Source: Chloroflexota bacterium (GTDB lineage Bacteria; Chloroflexota; Limnocylindria; QHBO01). From it: 9,643 bases of DNA. A model generated the notes under the pieces. It was not told where the DNA came from. It was given only the letters and a program-made list of their open reading frames with translations, and ran no database searches. Both the position numbers and the translations under genes were made by a program. Location: contig JADLBB010000178.1 in assembly GCA_020848055.1 (NCBI GenBank), positions 1 through 9,643 of the forward strand. The letters run 5' to 3'. This document shows positions 1-6,234 of this stretch, one piece after another (positions within the stretch are counted from its first letter, which is position 1; each line of letters begins with the position of its first letter).

Positions 1-503
1 CAGGCGCGCACGGCGTCGCGAAAGACCTCGCCGACGCGCACCGACGAACCGGCCAGGTTGCCGCGGTAGACCGTGCGCTCGGCGGTCACCACGTTCTTGG
101 TGTCGAGCAGCATGACCCTCAGCTCCTCGCGCTCCAGCGCGCCCATGGCGTCGACCAGCGGCTCGGCGGCATCGGTCGGGGTGTGGATGATCCACGGGTC
201 AGCCGGCCACGTTCGTGCGGCGCGCAGTCCGAGCTCGGCGGCCGCCGAGACCCTGGGCGCGATCGCGGGAGCGATGCCGGCCACGCGCAGCTCTGCGGGG
301 TGGGCGCGCGCCACGTCAACCAGGCTGCCGAAACGGTCGATCAGGCGGCGCGCGGTGCGCAGGGCCGTGGACCCGCCACCCAGGATGACGGCCAGCAGTT
401 CGTCATCGGGGCACGCGTCGGGTCCGTTGCGCTCGATGGTCTGACTCGTCGCCCGCACGTCGCGGCGGGTCTCGATGGGCAGGGGTCGGATGCTCGTCGT
501 CAT
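1..503 (-). CDS. radC: RadC family protein (JAB/MPN domain), N-terminal part, truncated by window edge
   Basis: Reading back from ATG at 501-503 gives 167 residues of open frame that run off the window. The order matches RadC. Residues about 33-62 hold the 'ELLAVILGGG' stretch and 'LIDRFGSLVDVARA'. A helix-hairpin-helix-like segment follows (ELRVAGIAPAIAPRVSAAAE, 71-90). The start of the JAB domain includes 'LLDTKNVV' (132-139) and 'GEVFRDAVRA' (158-167), in which E159 is the expected motif glutamate. The metal-binding HxHPSG...D part lies outside the window. RadC proteins are widespread and were once called DNA-repair proteins; that role is doubtful and their biochemical activity is poorly defined. 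The start is supported by a TATCGT element ending 6 nt before the ATG and by the absence of a Shine-Dalgarno, which suggests a leaderless transcript. It follows the CPBP gene by 55 nt on the same strand. Confidence 0.9.
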   Translation of the reverse strand, partial: MTTSIRPLPIETRRDVRATSQTIERNGPDACPDDELLAVILGGGSTALRTARRLIDRFGSLVDVARAHPAELRVAGIAPAIAPRVSAAAELGLRAARTWPADPWIIHTPTDAAEPLVDAMGALEREELRVMLLDTKNVVTAERTVYRGNLAGSSVRVGEVFRDAVRA

Positions 504-509
504 GCCGCC

Positions 510-515
510 ACGATA
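510..515 (-). promoter_or_regulatory. Candidate -10 element (TANNNT) for leaderless radC
   Basis: On the minus strand TATCGT lies at 515-510, followed by GGCGGC and then the radC ATG at 503. A TANNNT hexamer about 6-7 nt before a start codon is the arrangement seen in leaderless promoters of actinobacteria and Deinococcus. No good -35 is visible 16-18 nt upstream (GCGGCC at 538-533). The identical spacing at vapB in this window strengthens the call, but a TANNNT match is a weak pattern by itself. Confidence 0.4.
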
Positions 516-520
516 GGAGT

Positions 521-546
521 CGGCCGCTCACCGGCCGCTTATCGGC
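521..546 (-). terminator. Hairpin-forming spacer between the CPBP gene and radC
   Basis: The spacer can form CGGCCG (521-526) / CGGCCG (532-537) around a 5-nt loop, or alternatively GCCG (534-537) / CGGC (543-546) around a 5-nt loop. The two stems share bases and exclude each other. There is no T-tract on the minus strand, so this is not a canonical intrinsic terminator. It could still slow transcription leaving the CPBP gene. Confidence 0.25.
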
Positions 547-558
547 GGCTTACCGGGA

Positions 559-1557
559 TCAGACCGACAGGTTGAGCAGGCCGAAGCGATCGGCCAGGGC
601 GATGGCGACCGAGAGGCCGTTGACCACGGCGTGCATCGCCATCGGTGCCAGCAGGTTGCGCCCGTTGCGCTCGTAGACCCAGGCCAGCACCAGGCCGAGG
701 GCAAAGATCGGCACCAGCGACACGAGCGACAGGTGAATGACCGCGAACAGCGCCGCCGATCCGAGGAACGCGTAGCGCCGGCCTCCCTCGCGCAGCCAGG
801 CGTTGAACACGATGCCGCGGAAGAACGTCTCCTCCGCTATCGGCGCGGCGATGACGATGGCCAGCACGATGAGCCACGGATCGAGCACGGCGATGGCCTG
901 CTGCGCTGCCTCCGGCTGCGGCGCCATGCCGACCTGGTCGAGCAGCCAGGCGATGATGACCAGCAGGGCGCTCGAGCCGATCCAGGCCAGCACGCCCCAA
1001 CCCGCTCCGGAGGCGAGGGCGCGCCCCGCGTCCCGGCCCGGAAACGCCGGTAGCGCGGCCAGGGCGTTCGGTCGCGCCACGAACAGCCAGGCCACGCCCA
1101 GCAGGGCGGCCGGGGTCGACAGCAGGATGACCATCGCCCCGAGCAGCGTGATGGTTCCCTCGCCGCTCACCAGGGCCAGCGCATCCGCGCCGAACGGCGC
1201 GACCACGACCGTCCCAATCAGCAGCACCATGGCCAGCAGCACGATGACCGCCGGGCCGCGGTAGCGATCCGGCGCCAGGACGGATCGCTGCCGGATGGCT
1301 CGCTCGGCCGACCAGGACAGGCCGGCGCCGAAGGCAATGGCTCCGCCGATGCCGAGCGTGAGCAGCACGCCGCGCGAGACATCGGCCTGGCCGGCGGCCA
1401 CCACCTCGCCCAGGAAGATGCCCGTGATGCCGGTGATCAGGCCGAGCGTGATGAGCAGCGGGCCCGGCCAGCGTGGCGGCACCGGTGTGCCGGGACCCAG
1501 GGTTGGATGGGGACCGATTGGAAGCGCGGCGTCGCCGGGTGGATCGCCGGAGGCCAT
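559..1557 (-). CDS. CPBP family intramembrane metalloprotease (Rce1/Abi type)
   Basis: A 332-residue polytopic membrane protein. The first 30 residues are proline/glycine-rich and unstructured-looking. About eight or nine hydrophobic helices follow (roughly 33-52, 64-82, 101-121, 137-161, 183-206, 227-242, 263-279, 281-298, 304-321). The three CPBP signature motifs are intact: EETFFR (242-247), FAVIH (271-275) and HAVVN (309-313). In the Rce1 family the EE glutamate and the histidines/asparagine form the active site inside the membrane. Bacterial members are linked to peptide maturation, bacteriocin immunity or stress responses, and no substrate is evident here. The ATG at 1557 is preceded by AGGA about 6 nt upstream (in CAGGATCCG), and the gene starts 11 nt after the zinc-ribbon gene ends, so the two are probably co-translated. 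A longer open frame on the same strand (539-1591) is a shadow. Confidence 0.88.
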   Translation of the reverse strand: MASGDPPGDAALPIGPHPTLGPGTPVPPRWPGPLLITLGLITGITGIFLGEVVAAGQADVSRGVLLTLGIGGAIAFGAGLSWSAERAIRQRSVLAPDRYRGPAVIVLLAMVLLIGTVVVAPFGADALALVSGEGTITLLGAMVILLSTPAALLGVAWLFVARPNALAALPAFPGRDAGRALASGAGWGVLAWIGSSALLVIIAWLLDQVGMAPQPEAAQQAIAVLDPWLIVLAIVIAAPIAEETFFRGIVFNAWLREGGRRYAFLGSAALFAVIHLSLVSLVPIFALGLVLAWVYERNGRNLLAPMAMHAVVNGLSVAIALADRFGLLNLSV

Positions 1558-1568
1558 CGGATCCTGGG

Positions 1569-2156
1569 TCAGGAGTTCGTCGCCTCGCCAAGGCGTGGCT
1601 GCTCGCCCGTCCGATCAGCCGACGTGGTCATGACCTCCTCGGCGCGTCCGGCGCTGGGGGCCGGGCGAGGGTGCCGGCTGCGTTCGAGCTCCTGGCCGCA
1701 GTAGGCGCACAGCGGCCAGGTCGGATCGGCCAGTCGATTGCACGACGGGCAGACCCGGTGCAGGCGGGTTCGGCAGTTGGGGCAGACCAGCCAGTCGGCG
1801 TCGACGCGATCACGGCAGACGGGGCACAGCTCGTTGCGCTCCACCTCGGCCAGCAGGCTCTCCTCGGCCAGGCTGCGTTCGTACACCTCGGCCAGGGTCT
1901 CGCGCGGCCGAACGATCAGGTACAGCACCACCGCGAACATGAACAGCAGCGGCGTGAAGAAGATGACCAGGGCCGCCGCGAAGTACGGCAGGATCGGGTT
2001 CTCCGTCCGTGCCTGCATGTCGCGGAAGGTCCAGTACGCTGTGCCCAGCCACAGCAGCACGACGTAGATGACGATCAGCTGGCTCGCCAGCTGGACGATC
2101 GGGTTGGCAAGGAATCCGTCCCAGAACTTGCCGATCGGATCGAGGATCGCGTCCAT
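1569..2156 (-). CDS. Membrane protein with two N-terminal helices and a double zinc ribbon
   Basis: A 195-residue protein with no recognised specific function. Two hydrophobic segments (about 22-40 and 58-82) are followed by a charged, probably helical linker (84-108). Two tandem zinc ribbons come next: C111-x2-C114...C125-x2-C128 and C136-x2-C139...C150-x2-C153. The C-terminal 40 residues are polar and probably disordered. All eight cysteines are present, so two zinc ions can be bound. With two helices the N- and C-termini lie on the same side, most likely the cytoplasm, leaving the ribbons free to contact a protein or nucleic acid partner. It follows purN by 59 nt and precedes the CPBP protease by 11 nt. 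The ATG at 2156 has no well-spaced ribosome site; a GAGG lies 15 nt away and fits an upstream three-codon ORF better. Confidence 0.85.
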   Translation of the reverse strand: MDAILDPIGKFWDGFLANPIVQLASQLIVIYVVLLWLGTAYWTFRDMQARTENPILPYFAAALVIFFTPLLFMFAVVLYLIVRPRETLAEVYERSLAEESLLAEVERNELCPVCRDRVDADWLVCPNCRTRLHRVCPSCNRLADPTWPLCAYCGQELERSRHPRPAPSAGRAEEVMTTSADRTGEQPRLGEATNS

Positions 2157-2168
2157 CTAGGTGCTCAT
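2157..2168 (-). other. Three-codon mini-ORF (ATG AGC ACC TAG) abutting the zinc-ribbon start
   Basis: On the minus strand GAGG (2175-2172) lies 3 nt before an ATG at 2168, which reads M-S-T and stops at TAG (2159-2157). The zinc-ribbon ATG follows directly at 2156. The mini-ORF is in the same frame, so the best Shine-Dalgarno/ATG pair is cut off from the protein by a single TAG. It could drive reinitiation, be a start-proximal nonsense change bypassed by the next ATG, or be chance. Confidence 0.3.
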
Positions 2169-2215
2169 CAGCCTCGTTGCAACAATGTCTCGCCACCGCT
2201 GGCGCACGGGGCATC

Positions 2216-2806
2216 CTAGCACGGGTCACCGGCCGGAGCCCGTTCGCCCCCAGACGCCAACAGCCGCTGCAGGGTCGCCACCAGCAGCCGATGCTCCTCG
2301 ATCAGCACGCGTGCCGCCAGCGTGTCGACGTCGTCGCCGGCCAGGACCGGCACGCGCGACTGGGCGAGGATCGGTCCGCCATCCAGCTCGGCGGTCACCT
2401 CGTGGATCGTGGCGCCGCTCTCGGCGTCGCCCGCGGCCAGCACCGCGCGGTGAACGGCGAGGCCCATCATCCCCGGGCCGCCATGCGCCGGCAGCAGGCT
2501 CGGATGGATGTTGAGCGTCCGACCCCTGAATGCCTCGAAGTAGGCGGGTCCCAGCATCTGGTCGTAGCCGGCCAGCACGGCGAGCTCGACGCCGGCGTCG
2601 GTCAGGGCCTCCCCGATGGCGGTGTCGCGTGCCACCGCGCCACCGGAGCCGGCCCGGCGCATGACCATCCACGGCACCCCGTGTTCCGAGGCGACTTCCA
2701 GTGCGCGCACGGCCGGGCGGTTCGAGATCACCAGCGCCACGCCGATCCCGGCGCCCAGCACGGCCTCCAGGTTGGAGCCTCGCCCGGAGACCAGGATGCC
2801 GAGCAT
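2216..2806 (-). CDS. purN: Phosphoribosylglycinamide formyltransferase (GAR transformylase)
   Basis: This enzyme transfers the formyl group of 10-formyl-tetrahydrofolate to GAR to make FGAR, the third step of IMP synthesis, in the cytoplasm. The 196-residue length is normal for PurN. The N-terminus has the expected 'ILVSGRGSNLEAVL' (4-17). The catalytic region reads 'LNIHPSLLPAHGG' with N99 and H101, and D142 lies in 'VTAELDGGPI' (137-146), giving the known Asn-His-Asp trio. I chose the ATG at 2806 because the fold's first strand begins there and a strong GGAAGGG sits 5 nt upstream; the open frame runs 29 codons further upstream without family similarity. It begins 19 nt after vapC ends, which breaks the usual direct purM-purN adjacency. 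It may depend on read-through of vapBC transcription or on the pur promoter. Confidence 0.95.
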   Translation of the reverse strand: MLGILVSGRGSNLEAVLGAGIGVALVISNRPAVRALEVASEHGVPWMVMRRAGSGGAVARDTAIGEALTDAGVELAVLAGYDQMLGPAYFEAFRGRTLNIHPSLLPAHGGPGMMGLAVHRAVLAAGDAESGATIHEVTAELDGGPILAQSRVPVLAGDDVDTLAARVLIEEHRLLVATLQRLLASGGERAPAGDPC

Positions 2807-2825
2807 CAGACCCTTCCGCGCTCGG

Positions 2826-3236
2826 CTAGGCCGGCAGGAGCCGATAGGGCGTCCCGGACGCCGAGCGGATTGCTGCGAAATGGCGCCGATCAAGGGTCAC
2901 GATCAGGTCGGTGCCCATCCGATCAGCCAGGACGGCGACGAAGGCATCGGTCCCGCCCAATGGAAAGTCCGCGTAGCGCTCGACTCGATCGCCGATGGAG
3001 GCCCAATCACCCGCCTCGGGCGCCTCGATGGCCCAATCGACCAGCGCCCGCAGGAAGGTCGCCTCCGCATGTGGCCCGAGGCGCGAACCGATCAGGTAGC
3101 TGGCCTCGGCCACGACCAGGGCGGGCACAAGCAACTCGAGATCGTCTCGTTGCAGGACTGCCAGGGAGCGCTCGTGGTCGTGGTCGTCGGCGTCGGCGGC
3201 GGCGTACAGGGGGCCCGTGTCAACGATCGCCAGCAT
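2826..3236 (-). CDS. vapC: VapC-like PIN-domain ribonuclease toxin
   Basis: A 136-residue PIN-domain protein. The acidic metal-binding set is complete: D6 in 'AIVDTGPLYA', E44 in 'VVAEASY', D97 in 'GGTDAFVAVLA' and D116 in 'LIVTLDRRHF'. VapC toxins cut specific RNAs, often initiator tRNA or rRNA, and are held inactive by their cognate VapB. The target cannot be read from sequence. The start at 3236 is chosen because the first PIN strand begins there and it overlaps the end of vapB by 17 nt, the normal coupling in these operons. A longer frame to 3332 lies inside vapB and is spurious. The toxin appears intact rather than decayed. Confidence 0.92.
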   Translation of the reverse strand: MLAIVDTGPLYAAADADDHDHERSLAVLQRDDLELLVPALVVAEASYLIGSRLGPHAEATFLRALVDWAIEAPEAGDWASIGDRVERYADFPLGGTDAFVAVLADRMGTDLIVTLDRRHFAAIRSASGTPYRLLPA

Positions 3237-3459
3237 CGTTCCACTCTCGTTCCAGGATCTCGTCCACTCGACGAGCCACATCGTGGTGGCCGCTGCGACC
3301 GATGGCGGCAAAGGTGATCTGTCGCTTGCCATCCGCCGGTCCGAGCAAGGCTGCGATCCCCTCGCGCACGACGGCCGAAACCGGCATGCGCCTGCGCCGT
3401 GCCTCGCGGGCGAGGGCGTCAGCCAGGTCGTCGGGCAAGCTAATAGTTATGCGTGACAC
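3220..3459 (-). CDS. vapB: VapB-like ribbon-helix-helix antitoxin
   Basis: A 79-residue protein with an N-terminal ribbon-helix-helix DNA-binding domain: strand 'RITISLPDDL' (3-12), then two helices with 'ARRRRMPVSAVVREGIAALL' (20-39). The C-terminal tail (about 48-79) ends in 'RRVDEILEREW', typical of the segment that wraps and inhibits a PIN toxin. The dimer usually represses its own operon alone and more tightly with the toxin. The start is GTG at 3459 and has no Shine-Dalgarno. A TAGTAT hexamer ends 6 nt before it, so the transcript may be leaderless. An inverted repeat spans the start (3439-3473). The gene lies 25 nt after purM and overlaps vapC by 17 nt. Confidence 0.92.
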   Translation of the reverse strand: MSRITISLPDDLADALAREARRRRMPVSAVVREGIAALLGPADGKRQITFAAIGRSGHHDVARRVDEILEREWNDAGDR

Positions 3460-3473
3460 ACGCGCATACTAGC
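3439..3473 (-). promoter_or_regulatory. Inverted repeat over the vapB start: candidate VapBC autoregulatory operator
   Basis: On the plus strand TATGCG (3448-3453) and CGCATA (3463-3468) form a perfect inverted pair with a 9-nt spacer. The outer flanks GCTA (3439-3442) and TAGC (3470-3473) extend the symmetry imperfectly. The block is noticeably AT-rich against its surroundings and covers both the candidate -10 element and the first codons of vapB. Ribbon-helix-helix antitoxins typically bind such repeats to repress their own promoter; binding here is inferred. Confidence 0.55.
3466..3471 (-). promoter_or_regulatory. Candidate -10 element (TANNNT) for leaderless vapBC transcript
   Basis: On the minus strand TAGTAT lies at 3471-3466, followed by GCGCGT and then the GTG of vapB at 3459. 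Transcription would start at or next to the start codon. A partial -35 match, TTCACC, lies 16 nt upstream at 3493-3488, inside the end of purM. The absence of any ribosome binding site before the GTG supports the leaderless reading. Confidence 0.45.
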
Positions 3474-3484
3474 ATATCAACCGG

Positions 3485-4519
3485 TCAGGTGAACCGCACC
3501 CTTGGCTCCGCCTTGGCGACCTCCACGACCCGCCCCAGGCGGCGGGCCTCGGGTAGTGTGGCGACGGCCGCATCGGCCTGCGCCGGATGCACGACGAACG
3601 TCAGGCCGATGCCCAGGTTGAACGTGGACACCATCTCGTCGTTGCCGATGTCGCCGCGCTGCTGGATCAGGCTGAAGATGGGCGGCACGCTCCAGGAGCC
3701 GAGCTCGACCTCGACGCCGGTGCCGTCGGGCAGGGTGCGCGGGATGTTGTCGATCCATCCGCCACCGGTCAGGTGGGCGAAGGCCAGGGCGTCACCGCCG
3801 TCGGCGCGGAGCGCGCGACGCAGGATGCGGATGTCGTCCAGGTACGACCGATGCGGCTCGAGCAGGCACTCACCGATGGTCAGGCCGTCCGTCCCGGGCA
3901 TGGGCCGGTGCCAATCGGCCTCGGGCAGCACCCTGCGCGCCAGCGAATAGCCGTTGGTGTGGAGGCCAGACGACGGCAGGCCAAGCAGCACGTCGCCCGG
4001 TTCGACATCCGCCCCGGTGACCAGGTCCGCGCGGGCCACGACGCCAACGATGAAGCCGGCGAGGTCGTAGTCGTCGTCGCGGTACAGCGCCGGCAACTCG
4101 GCGGTCTCGCCGCCGACGAGCGCCACGCCGGCCGCGGCGCAGGCGGCCGCCATGCCGCTCACGATCTCGGCCACGCGGCCGGCATCCAGTCGCGCGGTGG
4201 CAAGGTAATCCAGGAAGAACAGCGGGTCGGCGCCCTGCACGGCAATGTCGTTGATGCAGTGGTTGACGAGGTCGATGCCGATCGTGTCGTGCCGGCCCAG
4301 GGCGATCGCCACCTTGAGCTTGGTCCCGACGCCGTCGGTCGAGGCCACCAGCACCGGATCTGGGTGCGAGTCCGGGTCGAACCGGAACAGCGATCCGAAC
4401 CCGCCGATGCCGCCCAGCACGCCGGGTGTGCGCGTGGAAGCCGCGGCTCGTGCGATAAGCTCGACCGCCCGCCGTCCCTCGGCGATGTCCACCCCGGCCT
4501 CGCGGTAGGAGCTGGCCAT
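3485..4519 (-). CDS. purM: Phosphoribosylformylglycinamidine cyclo-ligase (AIR synthetase)
   Basis: PurM uses ATP to close FGAM into AIR, the fifth step of IMP synthesis. The 344-residue product has normal length and all the family blocks: 'YREAGVDIAEG' (5-15), 'STDGVGTKLKVA' (60-71), 'NHCINDIAVQGADPLFFLDY' (86-105), 'LVGGETAELP' (134-143), 'LPSSGLHTNGYSLARR' (181-196) and 'HLTGGGWIDNIPRTLP' (249-264). The start at 4519 matches the conserved N-terminus and lies 5 nt after the purF stop. The upstream GGAG is 14 nt from the ATG, so translational coupling to purF is likely. The longer open frame to 4756 lies inside purF and is not coding. Normally purN would follow directly; here vapBC intervenes. 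Confidence 0.97.
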   Translation of the reverse strand: MASSYREAGVDIAEGRRAVELIARAAASTRTPGVLGGIGGFGSLFRFDPDSHPDPVLVASTDGVGTKLKVAIALGRHDTIGIDLVNHCINDIAVQGADPLFFLDYLATARLDAGRVAEIVSGMAAACAAAGVALVGGETAELPALYRDDDYDLAGFIVGVVARADLVTGADVEPGDVLLGLPSSGLHTNGYSLARRVLPEADWHRPMPGTDGLTIGECLLEPHRSYLDDIRILRRALRADGGDALAFAHLTGGGWIDNIPRTLPDGTGVEVELGSWSVPPIFSLIQQRGDIGNDEMVSTFNLGIGLTFVVHPAQADAAVATLPEARRLGRVVEVAKAEPRVRFT

Positions 4520-4524
4520 CGGCG

Positions 4525-5973
4525 TCAACGGCGCTCCAGCGCAAGCTTGTCGAGCTCGAGCGGCACATCGGTCGGGTAGATGCCGTCGAAACAGGCGGTG
4601 CAGGTGCGTCCTGCCGGTCGGCCAACGGCGGCCAGCAGCCCCTCGGCGGACAGGTAGCCAAGCGAGTCGGCACCGATCGCGACGCGGACCTCCTCGAGGG
4701 TGTGCGTGGCGGCGATCAGCTCGTCGCGGCGGCCGGTGTCGACGCCCATGTAGCACGGGTACCGCATCTGCGGCGAGTGGATCCGGACGTGGACCTCCGC
4801 GGCGCCGGCGCGGCGCAGCATGGCCACGATCGGTCCAGTGGTGGTGCCGCGCACGATCGAGTCGTCGACCACCACCACCCGTTTGCCGGCCAGCAACTCG
4901 GGCAGCGGATTGAACTTGAGTTGTACCGCTGCCTCGCGGCCCGACTGGGCCGGCTGAATGAAGGTGCGTCCCACGTAGCGCGACTTGATCAGTCCCTCGC
5001 GGTACGGCAGGCCAGCCTGCTCGGCATAGCCGATGGCGGCGGGCACGGCTGAGTCGGGCACCGCGATCACCAGGTCGGCTTCGGCCGGCTGCTCACGGGC
5101 CAGCGCGCGGCCCATCTCGAGTCGCGCCTCGTACAGCAGCCGCCCGTCGATGACGCTGTCGGGACGCGCCAGGTAGACGTGCTCGAACACGCACAGCCGC
5201 TCCCGATCCGCGCTGGCGCGCGGCGAGCGATGCGAGTCCACGCCGGCATCGCCGATGGTCAGCACCTCGCCCGGCTCGATGTCGCGCACGTGCCGCGCGC
5301 CCATCGCGTCCAGCGCGGCCGTCTCGCTAGCCACCGCCCATCCGCCGGTTGGCAGGCGTCCGAGCGTCAGGGGCCGAAAGCCGATCGGATCGCGGGCCGC
5401 GACCAGCGCATCGGCGGTGAGCATCGTGAAGGTGAAGGCGCCGGTGGCGCGGTGGAAGGCATGTTCGACTCGCTGGGCCCACGTCCGTCCGGGGGCGTGG
5501 GCGATGAGCTTGGCAAGCACCTCGGTGTCGGACGCGCTGACGAACTCGACACCCTGCTCGGTCAGCTCATCGCGCAGCCAGCGCGCGTTGGTCAGGTTGC
5601 CGTTGTGGCCCAGCATCAGCTCGTCGCGCTCGGTGCGCGCGTAGACCGGCTGCACGTTGGGCAGGGTGTTCGACCCGGTAGTGCTGTAGCGCGCGTGCCC
5701 GATGGCGGCGCGCGGCCGAACTCCGCCCGCACCGTCCTCGCCGCCGTCGAGGCGTGCGATCGTCTCTGGGTCGAACACGCCGCCCACCAGGCCCAACCGC
5801 TTGTGCAGGACCAGGCGCGCGCCGTCGCTGACCGCGATGCCGGCCGACTCCTGGCCGCGATGCTGGAGCGCGTGAAGCCCCAGGAACGCCAGGCGGGCGA
5901 CCTGGTCACCCGGTGCCCAGACACCCACCACGCCGCACTCCTCGCGCGGGCCGTGCGGCTGGTAGCTGGACAT
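4525..5973 (-). CDS. purF: Amidophosphoribosyltransferase (glutamine PRPP amidotransferase)
   Basis: PurF catalyses the committed step of purine synthesis, converting PRPP and glutamine to 5-phosphoribosylamine. The 482-residue product starts 'MSSYQPHGPREECGVVG'. C13 is the class II glutaminase nucleophile, and the 12 residues before it resemble the short propeptide cleaved off in the Bacillus type. The PRPP loop is 'VVVVDDSIVRGTT' (366-378). Four cysteines at the positions used by the Bacillus-type 4Fe-4S cluster are present: C261 (CVFEHVYLARPDS), C407 (YPCYMGVDT), C458 and C461 (CTACFDGIYPT). The enzyme is therefore probably an oxygen-sensitive Fe-S form. The ATG at 5973 is chosen from the propeptide length; the frame stays open to 6657 without similarity, and ATG 6057 is a less likely alternative. 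purM follows after 5 nt. Confidence 0.97.
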   Translation of the reverse strand: MSSYQPHGPREECGVVGVWAPGDQVARLAFLGLHALQHRGQESAGIAVSDGARLVLHKRLGLVGGVFDPETIARLDGGEDGAGGVRPRAAIGHARYSTTGSNTLPNVQPVYARTERDELMLGHNGNLTNARWLRDELTEQGVEFVSASDTEVLAKLIAHAPGRTWAQRVEHAFHRATGAFTFTMLTADALVAARDPIGFRPLTLGRLPTGGWAVASETAALDAMGARHVRDIEPGEVLTIGDAGVDSHRSPRASADRERLCVFEHVYLARPDSVIDGRLLYEARLEMGRALAREQPAEADLVIAVPDSAVPAAIGYAEQAGLPYREGLIKSRYVGRTFIQPAQSGREAAVQLKFNPLPELLAGKRVVVVDDSIVRGTTTGPIVAMLRRAGAAEVHVRIHSPQMRYPCYMGVDTGRRDELIAATHTLEEVRVAIGADSLGYLSAEGLLAAVGRPAGRTCTACFDGIYPTDVPLELDKLALERR

Positions 5974-6055
5974 GGCCGCATCCGGCCGGTGGATCAGCCG
6001 GATCTTGGATCGCACGGACGGGTCAGGCGGTTGTGTACGAGCCGGGCACACGGCC

Positions 6056-6061
6056 ATGATA
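6056..6061 (-). promoter_or_regulatory. Candidate -10 element for purF
   Basis: TATCAT on the minus strand (6061-6056) matches TATAAT at five of six positions and also fits TANNNT. Transcription would begin near 6049, giving a leader of about 75 nt before the purF ATG at 5973. No convincing -35 is seen at 16-18 nt spacing, so the call rests on the -10 alone. Confidence 0.3.
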
Positions 6062-6085
6062 CGAGGCAGGCGCCAACCACGCGCC

Positions 6086-6111
6086 GGAACGCGGCGCGTC
6101 CGCCCAACGTA
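6086..6111 (+). promoter_or_regulatory. Weak candidate ECF-sigma promoter for the GGDEF/HD-GYP gene
   Basis: GGAAC (6086-6090) and CGTA (6108-6111) are separated by 17 nt, resembling the GGAAC-N16/17-CGT pattern of many extracytoplasmic-function sigma factors. It would leave a leader of about 115 nt before the GTG at 6235. In DNA this GC-rich such a pair can arise by chance. Confidence 0.2.
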
Positions 6112-6234
6112 CCGGGTGAGTACTGCACCGTTCCCCACTCGGACCGAAGGGGACCCCTCGGCGCGGGTGACGCCACGCACCGCGGGACCATCGACCCATG
6201 GTCGGCCGCGCATCTCGACTCCATCCTGTCCGAC

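Larger units (their letters stand above)
5974..6234. other. Divergent spacer between purF and the GGDEF/HD-GYP gene
   Basis: This 261-bp spacer must hold the 5' ends of both transcripts. I see one candidate -10 for purF (6056-6061), a weak ECF-like pair for the plus-strand gene (6086-6111) and a small GC hairpin at 6144-6161 (CCGA...TCGG arms). I recognise no purine riboswitch core or PurR-type operator. Apart from these weak sites nothing specific is visible. Confidence 0.6.

Noticed and set aside
73..575. Plus-strand open frames of 123 and 130 residues
   Set aside because: They are antisense to radC, whose minus-strand reading has recognisable RadC blocks.
539..1591. 350-residue frame parallel to the CPBP gene
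   Set aside because: Arginine/glycine-rich translation without hydrophobic helices; the other frame carries all three CPBP motifs.
4520..4756. N-terminal extension of purM to 4756
   Set aside because: It lies inside the purF coding region in another frame and is arginine-rich; the conserved PurM N-terminus begins at 4519.
5974..6049. Purine riboswitch in the putative purF leader
   Set aside because: The leader is very GC-rich and I cannot find the conserved three-way-junction loops of purine riboswitches; no support.
5179..6234. Upstream extension of the GGDEF/HD-GYP frame to 5179
   Set aside because: It would run antisense through most of purF and has no similarity; the protein's own helices begin after GTG 6235.
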